DNA of 39,320 bases, from assembly GCA_003427395.1 (NCBI GenBank), contig BFEA01000215.1, forward strand, positions 1,362,260 through 1,401,579, in the 5' to 3' direction. How positions within the stretch are numbered: position 1 is the stretch's first letter; each line of letters starts with the position of its first letter. The notes under the pieces are model-generated. The model was not told the DNA's origin and did not search any database. It was given only the letters and a program-made list of their open reading frames with translations. Source of the stretch: Chara braunii. Its lineage: Eukaryota; Streptophyta; Charophyceae; Charales; Characeae. The position numbers and the translations under genes were made by a program. Positions 20,716 to 30,759 of this stretch are shown here, piece after piece.

Positions 20716-20756
20716 CCCGACAGCGGGGATGGTCCCAGTGATTACGCAATAGACTT

Positions 20757-22489
20757 CTACTTTGTTACTCTGTTGCAACGCGGCACTGAACAGGAGGACG
20801 TGTAGACAGAATGTGGGGTTCGCGGCTTGAAGGGAGGGGCTGGGATGGATGGTGACGGCGAGACGGGTGGAGTAAAGTGCTCGAAAGTATTGGGAGGAAA
20901 GGGGTTGCGAGGGAAGGTGACAGGGGTAGAGATCTGGTAAAGGGTGAGGTAATCAAGGGGTCGGCGGGATAATGACCGGGGACGAAGGCCGATTCCCCGC
21001 ATCGGTACGTGGACGAACTGGGGGACGGGTTGGGGTGGAGGGGGAGGGGGATCGGCTCCGTCTCCGTCGTGATGTACTTGGAGCCGCGGTTGATGATACG
21101 CCTTCTTCGGGCTCGGGGGCTCTGGATCCCTGGTTGGGTCGTCGTTGATGCACAGGCTCGCCCCGCTGGCGATGTCCAGCTGGTTTTTCCCGGCGGCGAT
21201 CCCTTCCCTTCTACGTGCCGCTTCGGGATCTTCCGCTTCCATGCCTGTACGCGCCGCTTCTTCCGGCAAGTCCTCCCACTCCGATCCGACTTCAACCTCT
21301 TCGTCCTCTTCTTCTTCTTCTAGTTTTTCTTCACTCTGCTCGCCTTCGCTGTACTCACTATAACTTCCCTCCTCCGACGTTTCCTCGTCAGTGTCGCCCT
21401 CTTCTTCAGTGACTTCCTCTTCTTCTTCAAGCGCCTCCTCGGGCTCCTTTGGATAGAAGGCGCGATCAATGATTTCGTACGGCTTCAAGTACTCCTGCTG
21501 TGATGGCAAGGTGCTGTCACTCCTGGGTTCCTCCAAGCAAGCAGTCCACTGAAGATACGATGTTAATGCTCGCGTGATGACGTGCGGAGCGGGGCTGTCG
21601 TCGCTTTGCGAAACGATGTCGAGGGAGAGATGGTCAGCCAGTTGCGCGAGCAGGACGACGAGTTCTTGAGTAATTGGCTAGCGATTGCCTGGCCGCACCG
21701 ATCCGAACAGGAAACCGAGAAGATCACCTTCCACGTCCGTTCTCCAAGCCTGGATGATCAACAGCTCCAGGTACTCGATGCACGCAGGATGCTCGCTGGT
21801 CCGCGCCCACGTCACCTGTACTCGGGTCAAGCACACAGATAGATCGACAAAGGTCTCGCGCCACACCCGCCAATGCCCAGGATCAAGGAGCGGAACGGCA
21901 AGAGGCTCGAGCAAGAAAGAAAGGCGAGGATGGAGATCGGATTGCCAGAACGTAGGGAAAAGAGAGGGGAGACCGAAGGTGGAGAGAGGAGCGAGAGGAG
22001 CGGCACGGTTCATTGGGGGCGTTGGAAGGGGATGAGGGCGGGGAGCGCGATTGCCGGCTGGCGCGGAGAAGTGCGAACGTTGAAGTCCGTCCTGGATGTC
22101 GGGATTAGAGTGTACCCTGGACGCGCAAGACCGTGTTGCCACTCAGTTGCTAGCTGCTGTGTCCACTCTCGCAAGGAGGTCAAGATCGCAGTATGCCGCA
22201 GTGGGCTGATCGTACTAATGTTGCCGCTGAAGGCAGCGACCGTGGTGACGTGGCTCGTTCCGGGAGCCGCCCGTCGATGAAGTGCCACCACTTCCGCCAA
22301 TATTACTGCCTGCTGACTCCCGGCGAATCAGAACGCAGCAGCAGCACACACTCCCTCGGTGCAGAAAAACTGCGCTACCCTTCGTAGATCAGGACTGAGC
22401 CGCGGATGACGAACTTGNCGGATCTCGAAGATGTAGCCACGTGGCTGCAGCAGATGATCGCCAAGAGCTCGCTCCGTGATGAAACTCAT
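20757..22489 (-). pseudogene. ORF3: accessory protein after pol, acidic C-terminal part
   Basis: Starts at ATG 22489 with MSFITERALGDHLLQ. It is followed through an N (22418), a TGA (about 22345), a frameshift near 22015 and a TAG (about 21677) into the open frame 21536-20757. Before the breaks it would be about 510-580 residues. The N-terminal two thirds looks globular (motifs AEVVALHRRA near 22290, WARTSEHPACIEYLELL near 21780, LVVLLAQLADHL near 21640). Then comes a long Glu/Ser run (about 21440-21230) and, in a neighbouring frame at 21153-20953, RRRRSRSPSPSTPTRPPVRP ending at a stop, suggesting a further frameshift near 21150. It occupies the env position, but I see no signal peptide or membrane segment. 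I recall similar acidic/RS-type proteins among Chara retroelement ORFs; function unknown. Confidence 0.65.
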
Positions 22490-24045
22490 GGCGAGGACGG
22501 GGAAGAGGATGAAAGAGGGGAGCCGGAAGGAGAGAGCGAGGCGGGAATTAGATCGTCTTCGCCCTCTTCGTCAGCAGATGAGGGAGATGGAGGGAGATCA
22601 GAGGGAGGGAGTGGACGGATGTAAAAAGTATGGCGGACGAAGGGGACAGAGCTATGGCTGGCGCTTGCCTCGGGCGCGATGCGCACCGTGTTGGCACCGT
22701 TAGGTCCGAGCTCGACAACGCGGAAACAACCAGAAAACTTGGGAGCGAGTTTCCGGTCGCGTGCACATTGACGTACTTGTACCAGGTCCCCTAATTTATA
22801 TTGATGTTGGGGACTGACGTTCCCATTTCGGGCCTCGTAGCTACGGACTTGTCTTCCGTGGGCTAGATCAGTCATTTTCTGTCTTTTTCGGGCTAGCTTC
22901 GGAACGGCCCGTTCCATTAAATCGGCATACCTTTTGGCTTTGGCCTTAAGGGCGGCACGCGTGTCTCTACCCCCNGCTTCGGCAATTTCCGAGTTGCCCC
23001 GGTAATCGACGCATGGGAGGCTATTAGTGCGAAGTTGGAAGGGGGTGAGCCCCGTGGATTCATGAGGGGTGGCCCGGTGAATTCCGACGATTTGGTATAC
23101 GATCTCGGGCCAGGGACGCGTGTCACGCGCTACTAGATTTCTACGGAGGGCAGTCTTAATCATTCGATTGGCATTTTCGGCCACCCCGTTGGACTCGGAA
23201 ACGTGGGGTGTCGTATGTCGAATCGTCATTCCTCTTCGTGCGAGTAATTCCTCTACCTCGCCTTTAAATTCAGACTCATTATCGGTTAGAATTTCCTCTG
23301 TATCTAGGTGAGTATAGAGAAACCGATCGATGTACGTGGCTATCTCTTGCGGCCTTACGGGTCTTGCAGGGGTGTACTTCGATATATTTGGAAAAATGAT
23401 CTATTAAAACTAAAAGAATGGAATATTCGCAACGGTTTGGGCCGGGTGGCACGTCGATATCTGTCGTGTCCATACTGACTCGCTGGAAAGGGCACTCTAC
23501 TTCTGTTGCGACTATCGTGTTTGGTTCCCGTATTGGGGCGCGATCGGCGGCACAGACTAGACAGTTGGCGACTACGTATCTGACATCGTCCCGTATATTA
23601 TACCAGAACCATCGATTCTGATCTATAGTTGCCTCCGTGACACGTATCGCGAAGTGAGCGGCCTGTTCTTCATGAGCAGATCGGGTCCAATCATATCTCT
23701 GGAACGGATGAGGAACCGTCAACCACAAACCCGATCTGTCAGTTTTACGCTTTTCTAGGTGACCGTTGATCCATCGATAATCCCGAGATCTCTCGGTAGC
23801 CCGACGTCTATCGTGCTTAGTGAGATGATCCAAGGGTAACCAAGCCAGCTTAGCCAATAGGATTTTGTCCGTCCCGACCTCCGCTTGTCGTTATTTCTCG
23901 TCGTATTCAAGGTCGTCCGTACGGGCAGCCTCGAATCGAACCTCAGTAGGCAGTTTGTCAGTCCTAAACAGAGGGCATTTTCATTCCCTGTTACTCGTTC
24001 GATATCAAACACATGCACCGTGTGCACGATTGATGCACGTGGCAC
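22486..24045 (-). pseudogene. integrase (pol C-terminus), frameshifted
   Basis: Frame 23857-23279 has the HHCC zinc-binding N-domain (AHEEQAAHF near 23670, CLVC near 23560) and the first catalytic Asp (VSMDTTDID near 23475). A one-base shift near 23350-23360 moves to the frame holding the second Asp (LTDNESEF near 23270) and the catalytic Glu (SESNGVAENANRMIK near 23180), completing the D,D-35-E set of retroviral-type integrases that insert the cDNA. The C-terminal part has KLGDLVQVRQ and KFSGCFRVVELGP (GPY/F-like module) near 22800-22720 and ends in a Ser/Pro/acidic tail without a chromodomain. N at 22975. The stop (22488-22486) overlaps the ORF3 ATG. Confidence 0.85.
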
Positions 24046-24127
24046 AATTTACCCACTCAACGAATCCGGTCTTAAAGGGATGGCAATTCACCCCATATAC
24101 TCGCGTAATACACGTACAAAAATAGCA
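24011..24127 (-). other. Cys/His finger between RNase H and integrase
   Basis: The minus frame reads FCYFCTCITRVYGVNC and then WVNCATCINRAHGACV. The last part, C-x2-C-x4-H-x2-C preceded by WV, fits the central part of a PHD finger (WxxC-x2-C-x4/5-H-x2-C), with an earlier C-x2-C pair. Right after this, a one-base shift is needed to continue into FDIERVTGNENALC, which supplies one more Cys. It lies between RNase H and the HHCC domain, where most Ty3/gypsy Pols have only a linker. Family assignment is tentative. Confidence 0.45.
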
Positions 24128-24360
24128 AAATTTATCAAGAAGGGTAGCGAAGAAGGCCGATGAGGCAAGAGGGCCGGACTCAGCAGGGGAAGAAGGGGTC
24201 GCAGAGACAGGTGGAGTAGCCATGATGATAGAGGAGGAGAAAGAGAGTGAGCAGGGCTGCAGAGAGGGCAGAGCGAAGCTATGTGTCACTCACTCCTTCG
24301 ACAAAATTTTCACTTGTCCGTATCGCGGTCCGCTCTTCTCCTTCGGCTCGTTCCACGGAA

Positions 24361-24740
24361 TCACTTCTTCGCTCTTGAGGACCTTCTCGGGTTGGTGCAG
24401 TCTGTCAACCCGTCAACATTCCCGTGCCTCTCGTGCTTCCGATGACGAATGTCAAAGTCCATGCTCTGTAGCACTGTCGCCCATCTCTTGATCATGCCCG
24501 AGTAATCCTTAGACTTCTTCAGGGCTAATAATGGTTCATGATCGGTGATCAATGTGAACTTTCGCCCATTCAAATAGGCTCGAAAGTGGCTGATACCCCA
24601 CAAAGCTACATAACATTCACCTGTTGGGGCGGCGTAATTGCGCTTGCAAGCAGGCACCGACTTAGCCGCGTATTCCACCACGCATTCGAGTCCATCGGGT
24701 CCCACCTGGGCCAAGATCCTCCTCTCGGACAAGAAGATGA
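24361..24740 (-). pseudogene. RNase H domain of gypsy Pol, 5' part deleted
   Basis: In the frame 24849-24361, homology starts at about ILAQVGPDGLECVVEYAAKS (near 24735) and runs through RNYAAPTGECYVALW, TLITDHEPLLAL and HGNVDGL. These are the second, third and fourth acidic positions of RNase H, which degrades the RNA of the RNA-DNA hybrid. The first catalytic Asp lies in deleted sequence. The codons upstream of 24740 in this frame are an out-of-frame reading of the RT gene. Ends with a stop at 24361 rather than continuing to integrase. Confidence 0.8.
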
Positions 24741-27700
24741 TGAAACCCATGCCGAACATCAAACTTACTGAAAAATCGAGCACTCCCAATCGCATCCAAC
24801 AACTCATCAATCTGGGGAAGGGGATACACATCTTTGATCGTGATATCATTCAACTTTCGATAATCGATGCATATGTGAATCCCTCCGGCTTTTTTGGGCA
24901 CTATTACCACAGGAAATGACCAAGGTCCTATTGCGGGTTCGATCCATCCATTAGCTTCAAATTCCTTGATCCGTTGAAACGCGGCCGCCCGTTGGGCTGG
25001 CGGGTATCGATAAGGAACGCAGCTAATGGGTGGATGATCCCCTGTTAGGATGGCATGCTCGATCACATTAGACAGCCCAATATCATTATCGCGCACACTC
25101 AATACCTCCACGTACCCATTCAAGACGTTAATTAGCGATCGTCGAAATTCCAGGGGAATGTGATCGGGTAGAGTGACGGTTGGTCGATCGGATATTTCAA
25201 GAGCCATATCGATCCAATCAGCAGGCCGATCCCGTCGGTTATGGACGCTAGAGAAAATAGATCTGCTAGTGCGGACAGAAAATACAGTCGCGATCATCTG
25301 GGATTCAGCGGGGCTAATCATCTCTGTCTTTTTCACTTCAGCATCAGTTTCCGAATCAGTCGAGGTTCCTTCCACAGTTAGTCTGGTTGGATCCACCATT
25401 TCCTGCATTAGATCGGGCACATCATCGACAGGAGCTCCGGCTTCTTGTTTAATTAGAGCGATGGTCGCTCCTGTCGTAAGTAGTGACCTTGGAGGGGAAA
25501 CAGAAATATACAGATATTGTCTCGCCTGTTGATAGCGTGCTCGAAGGGAAAGTGTTCCCTCGTACAAGGTGCGAGGGGATTCCAAATCGTCTGCCAGGTC
25601 AGATATTTGCACAATGGGTTCTCCGAGAAAGATCGAAGGACGGACCTGGGTTTCCATAGCTGCGAGCGTGCTGTCTTCCAAATGGAAGGTTCGGGCGGCT
25701 CTGGGGATCATCCGAAACTCCTCGGCGGTTTCGTGCCTGAAAAGTTGGACCAGGTGTTTCCATTTGCTCTCGCTAGGCATCTCTTCCTCGTACTCCTGTT
25801 CTTCAAATCCGCTACTGTCATCCATGGATGAAGACTCCTCGTGATCGGGACCTTGAATCATCCCTATCCGACCAGGGTTAGGATTCCTTTTTACTGCCCG
25901 GGTTGAAATCCGCAACGGAACCGTCTGACGTTTCCCTCCGGTTTGCGTGAGCACCAACTGTTTGGAATCGAAATGCAGGCGGGCACCTACCGCCATTGCC
26001 CAAGGCAATCCCAACAACACCGAATATGAGTGCACATCTATGACTAAAGCGTTAATGAGGACGTGTACTCGTCCAACTTTCACGGCTACATTCTCGATAA
26101 CTCCTACAATATTCATTACTTCCTCGTCGACAGAGACGTTTTGGTCCTTGCCAGATTGAGGGAGAATCGAATTGAGTCGTTCCGTTCTCTTTACGGTGTC
26201 TAATGATATGGTGACCGCAGAGGAGCCGGTATCGATGAGGGCGTTAAAAGGTTTGCCCCATACCTCGCAGTCACATTCAACACTTTTCCACAGCACCGGC
26301 CGAGCTCTCACGAAGTGATCTTTCTCTGCCAGAGAAATTGCAGCTACTCGCGCTGCTTCGGGTTCACCATCTTCGGGTTCAGGCGGTGCAACATCCTCCG
26401 CTCCTTCTTCCTTCTTCTTCTTCAACATCCGTTGTATGCGCTGGTACGTAAAACGCTTTTGATTCTTCTGACATTGTTGCAGCAGCTTGTCATTCACTGC
26501 TTCGGATATGGTGAGCAAATGCCCCACCGGGACCGGAACACGAATGTCCAGCTGCTTAAGCATTCTTAGGACATCGATTTCGCTCGTCCAAAACTGTGGT
26601 CCGGGGTTAGATTCGTGTTCGACCCATTCAAGATCGTCCTGAGCTGGCCAGATTGCTGTGATCATTCCGGTGAGATGAAGGTATTCGAGCGGATCGACCA
26701 CGTCAGCAGCGTCAGAGGAAAAAATTACCGAGGTCGATGCAACTGCCATGGAGGGGGAAGGGAGCTCAGGGGTGTACGCAACAATCTCCGCGCTTCGGGC
26801 CGTATCCATTAGTGCGGCCACTCGTCCTTGATTCAGAGCTACGGGGGCTGCAGCAGGTGGGGGTTGATATTGTTTCGGCTGCGAGCAGTCCCTGGCGAAA
26901 TGCCTGGGCTGTTTGCAGATGAAACACTCGATTTTTCCTGCCAGATTGGCTGTGTGAGGGAATTGTTGTGCATGTCCGGGTGCAGGCGGAGCAGGCAAAA
27001 GCAGGAACGGTGTAGGGGCGGGTCGAGCAGGAGCCGGGTTGGGCTTAACTAATCTGTTCATTATCTGTTTCATTCGATCCATGTGAGTCGCCTGCATCTG
27101 GACCAGGTTGCTCATCCATTCTGATTGTTTGGTGGTAGCTGTATGAATCATCTGTGCTAGGTGCACGTTTGTTATGGCCTTAGGGGAGGAATCTTGGGAG
27201 TTTATGGGTTTAACCGTTGCTACCTGTTGATTCATTGAGAGAAACATAGGAGAAGGAACTGACGGAATATCAGAGGCAGCCTCTTCGGGAAGGTCATGAC
27301 CAGGCCAAGCGTAAAAACGTTCCACCGCTCGCAACCATGATCGTCTTTTCGCCGTGACATCTTGGATCGTGTCCGTAATGTCTTCGTCTCCCTGACTGAT
27401 ATATTTCTTGGTATCCGTCAGGTCCAACTCAAGTGCCTTAGCAATGATGGCAGATAGCTGGTGCATTTTAGGGGGGACCTTTTTCTGCAACTTACGTTTT
27501 AATGTCGGACTTCGTAGATGATCGATGAACAAATCTCGAGCAAACTTTTCATCGCACCCTGATTTGTCTAACGTAGTTTGAAATCGATCCACGAAGTCGG
27601 GCAGCAATTCCCCTGGTCCTTGCGATCGAGTCTTGAGCACATACCAGGTGGCATCTTCGCTAACTATGTCAAATCTAGCCAGGAATGCTTGCTTAAAGGT

Positions 27701-27916
27701 GTTCCAGTCTACCCACGTGTGTTTCCTAAACCAATCATGTGCTGTGTTGCGAAGCAACAAGGTGAGGACGCGGGGGGGATCTCCCGCGCCATACCCTTGA
27801 GCTTTGACGACTTCCAACCAAGCTTCGGGGTGGGTGTGATTAGGAAAGAAAGGAAAAGGGGCGGGAATACTAACAATTACCCTAGGGGGCGCTACGTTAC
27901 CGTCTGACATTGGCAT
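24735..27916 (-). pseudogene. Gag-protease-RT polyprotein, RT truncated
   Basis: The frame is open from 27997, but the first ATG is at 27916 (MPMSDGNVAPP), which I prefer as start; the longer opening begins at a GTG. Order: Gag core (WLEVVKAQG to about LELDLTDTKK, 27830-27420); CCHC zinc knuckle CFICKQPRHFARDC at 26886-26928; aspartic protease with ALIDTGSSAVTIS near 26240; RT fingers and palm start with PYRYPPAQR (25010), FPVVIVPKKAGG (24910), CIDYRKLNDIT (24870) and FSKFDVRHGFHHLLVREED (24770-24735). Immediately after REED the sequence jumps, out of frame, to RNase H, so the RT motifs holding the YxDD catalytic pair are missing. Gag and protease are one uninterrupted frame with RT, a single Gag-Pol. 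Confidence 0.9.
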
Positions 27917-28033
27917 AGCTGGTATCGCCGCACCGGATCTAGATCTGGTTACTGGGTGATCTCGATGAGTAGCTTGGGGACTTCTTCTTCCTCTCACCAG
28001 CTCGACTTACTATCATCAGAACCGACACGTGTC

Positions 28034-28046
28034 GGCTCCGATACCA
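28034..28046 (-). promoter_or_regulatory. primer-binding site, initiator-Met tRNA type
   Basis: The minus strand reads TGGTATCGGAGCC directly inside the right LTR. It differs at one base from TGGTATCAGAGCC, complementary to the 3' end of plant initiator-Met tRNA and used by many plant LTR elements. This orients the element and identifies the right LTR as the 5' LTR. A perfect 14-bp palindrome CCGACACGTGTCGG (28022-28035) overlaps its end. Confidence 0.8.
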
Positions 28047-28050
28047 ACGT

Positions 28051-30600
28051 CACGCCCTGTGCTGTCTTCCGTTCGGAGTGTTAAAGGTGCGGAATGAAGG
28101 CTCAGAAAAACAGCAAGATGGGGTGTGCCAAGGATTTTTGGAAAATAGAGTGTGGGGACACAGACAAAACTGAAATCCCCCGTGTTGGCCCGATATAGTA
28201 AGTCGGTTGTTTTCGCTCGTCGCGGAAAGTTCCCGCGAACACGGCGCGAAAGAGAAAAATCCAAATTCAATCCAAAAAGTATTGTCGAGCGTCCCACCAT
28301 GCTACGGATCTTCGTTTAGAGCGGAAGGGCTTGGGCACACTCCGCGTGTCCCGTTTCTGTATCAAGTCCCGACGTCACTCGCTGGTCAATTCTAAGTCTG
28401 ATGTGGATGGTCTCAGACGCGTGGCTCTTTCCTTGTGCTCGTCCTCACTCCATATCCGGTAGTGGAAGCCCTTCGATTCGTAGCGATCGAAACGCTGGCA
28501 CTCAGTGCACAGGGTTCGAGGCCAATGGGGCGCCACTGCCGTCCACCATGACGGAATGACGATCAGCTCGTTAAATGGCAACAATATTGAGTAAGGTGGA
28601 AAGTGTGTATCGATGATGACAAAGTCCTCATCCACGAACCTGGAACAACGATTTTCAGGAGGGAAGTAATATTATCCGCCGATGCGTGCGACAACTTCCC
28701 GTACGTCCCACTCACATACATGTGTCCTTTTCTCGTTGTAGGGGAAGGGGCGCGTCGGCGAGGGCAGTACGGAAAGCTAGCGCCCGATCGAGGGACGACC
28801 GTTAGTCCACATGTCAAGTAACAAGAAGGAGTTTACGCGAATACTCGAGACGTCATTAAAAAGTACAAAAAAAAATAATTAGAACCTTTGTTCCTTCAGA
28901 CACGAGAGAGACAACTTACGAAACCCGCACACTTATGCATTAATCAGGTTAGAGTTCCGAGGGATCAACCCGCGACTCAGTTTCGGCAGACCAGATCAGC
29001 AAAACACGAGGTATCTAGCTTTTTCGAAGCTGCCTCACAGATGGTCTGTGTATGTTATGCAGCATAAGGCAAATGGCATGCACAGTGTATTCAAAATGAC
29101 AGATCTAAACACTTTTGCATTCTCGAACAAAATCCCGTTGAGCTCGAGGTCTAATCAACGCAAAGATACAAGCATTTCTAAGCATACATCCACTGTGGAA
29201 GGTGCGAAAATGACAAGGGCACACGGGTCAGAAATCAACCGAGGGAACTGTACACACTCATCCACCGTTCACAAGACAAGAGGATTAAGTCCTCGACATC
29301 TGGGGATTACCCAAGAAACTAATGGAAGAGTTCCGGAATAAGTTCTTCCTCACAAGAGCACTCGGGAGTTCGCTTTTGTTCACAAGAGGGACAAACCAAC
29401 AATACATCGTCATTCAAGAAAGAGAGGGGTAGGAGGGACAGACGAGAAAAGCCGAGACAGAAGACAGCAGAATCCGACAAGAGAGCATTCGGCTTCACAG
29501 CCATGAACTCACACGAGAAAAATGATCCGCAATGAAGGCGCATTCGCCGTAGAATTCCAATATGGCCCCAGGCCAATCATCCACTCAACTCCAATCACAC
29601 ATCCTCATACCCGCACCGACGATCCCGGTCGTCGCGTGCTAACTTCCACCACTGCGATCGTCACCCCGCTGACGTAGGCTCGACTCGACTCGCCTGGATC
29701 CCACAGTCCGTCGTGGCGATCAAGCGCGCAATCGGCCAGACTACAGTCAGCCCGACATGACTTTTCGACTCGCACCAAACACATCACCTAGCCAATACTT
29801 CCTGGAAGCTGGCTTGCGAGTGGAAAACGTAAGAGAGTTTTGCGGGCACGCTTGCGAAATTTATAGTTGCGAGAGAGGAGATAGATGGGGGAAGAGTCAG
29901 AGGGGAGATCGAGGTGTAAGGAGAGGAGGTTTTGCGAAGGGGGCTCAGGGGAAGCCATGTTGATCCTTCAGAATCCGATGGTCGGCCAATCAGATTCGTC
30001 GCACAATAGGAAGATCCTTTTGCTCAACGCGTCTGATTGGTGAGCCGGGGTAATCGGAGGATCAACCGGCTTCGAGAGCCGAGGTTGAAGAGCGAGAAGA
30101 GACGAGGCGCGAAAAGCAGCGCGAGACGAGTCCAAGATTCAGACGATCAAGAAAGGGAAAACAGGCGCGCAAAAGCGAACAGAGAGAGAGAAAGAGGGAA
30201 AAACAGTTGCGATGGGAGAAGAAGAGAAGCGGGGACGCGGGAAAAGAAATTCCTACACCTATCCGTATTCTCACAAAATTCCTAAAGTTTTTCTGACGTG
30301 ACCGAGAACATTTATGCAGGGAAAAGATACGTCGGGCTCCGTTTATTCCGTAATTCCTAACTGTCGAGCCCGATTCCCAGTGCGCTCGCTAGGGTGCGCG
30401 TAATTTCCCGTGCATTTCCCGAATTACAAAAAGCAGAATTCCAAGAATCAATAGAACTTCCGAAAAGGTGGGGGCCCAAACAAGGCACCTGAAATCAAGA
30501 AAAGCAACGGGGGTTTTGTGGGGTTGATAAGATACAGAAAAAGGGTGTTGGGTTAAAGGGGTACGAAAGATGGCACGAGGTCGGGAAATGGTTCGTCACA
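28051..30600 (-). repeat. 5' LTR (right copy), about 2.55 kb
   Basis: Direct partner of 11221-13914 (see there). The TATA motif is at 29858-29865 on the minus strand. Relative to the left copy it lacks about 170 bp near 30232. The element's minus-strand LTR starts TGTGACGAACC and ends near GGGCGTGACG, just before the primer-binding site. Confidence 0.93.
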
Positions 30601-30732
30601 CCCAGGCTTGCTCGCCTTGACCCACCCACATCCTACCCATACCATCTTATCAAGACCCACACCTGACCCAATGCCTCGTGGGTGGGGTGGGTGCGGGCGG
30701 GTGTGGGTCTGGGTACCCGTTGCTCATCTCTG
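30601..30732 (-). mobile_element. possible hAT transposon end
   Basis: On the minus strand from 30732 the sequence reads CAGAGATGAGCAACGGGTAC, then many ACCCA/GGGTG words. CA(G)(A/G)G(A)TG-type ends followed by GGGTAC/ACCCG-rich subterminal sequence are common in plant hAT elements. No matching left end and no 8-bp duplication is visible around 11109, so this is a partial or mistaken assignment. Confidence 0.35.
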
Positions 30733-30759
30733 CTGTCTGGCGCCCTCCTCCCACCCCGA

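Larger units (their letters stand above)
14329..20725 (-). mobile_element. element X, copy 2, between ORF3 and 3' LTR
   Basis: Minus-strand homologue of 1490-4650 (blocks listed there). It is longer than copy 1 mainly because about 3.6 kb (roughly 16800-20450) of tandem-repeat and C/T-rich sequence lies between the near-palindrome and the hairpin array. Leader blocks conserved with copy 1 include 15924-15947, 15781-15843 and about 15100-15360. N bases at 14780, 14838 and 14843 lie in the coding part. It sits where some plant Ty3/gypsy lineages carry long extra sequence with tandem repeats between integrase and the 3' LTR, so it may belong to the host element; independent nesting is equally possible. 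Confidence 0.65.
11221..30600 (-). mobile_element. giant Ty3/gypsy-type LTR retrotransposon, defective
   Basis: Two direct long terminal repeats (11221-13914 and 28051-30600) bracket an internal region encoding, from right to left on the minus strand, Gag, protease, RT, RNase H and integrase. This is the Ty3/gypsy gene order (integrase after RT). A tRNA primer site lies next to the right LTR. The span is about 19.4 kb, long for the class. Extra content is ORF3 after integrase and element X copy 2 before the left LTR. I find no chromodomain after integrase, so a non-chromovirus lineage is likelier. No target-site duplication is visible (left flank ...GCAACC, right flank CCCAG...), and no clear polypurine tract precedes the left LTR. 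The copy cannot be autonomous. Confidence 0.9.

Noticed and set aside
21009-21412. Plus-strand frames over 21009-21412
   Set aside because: They are antisense to the Glu/Ser-rich ORF3, whose codon pattern opens the other strand.
25173-27907. Plus-strand frames of 60-119 residues over the gypsy polyprotein
   Set aside because: Antisense shadows of a frame with clear Gag, zinc-knuckle, protease and RT motifs.
11216-30605. Target-site duplication of the gypsy element
   Set aside because: I compared several possible LTR boundaries; none gives matching 4-6 bp flanks.
30601-30732. Complete hAT element enclosing the gypsy insertion
   Set aside because: The right-end-like sequence has no inverted partner near 11109 and no 8-bp duplication, so only a possible end is listed.
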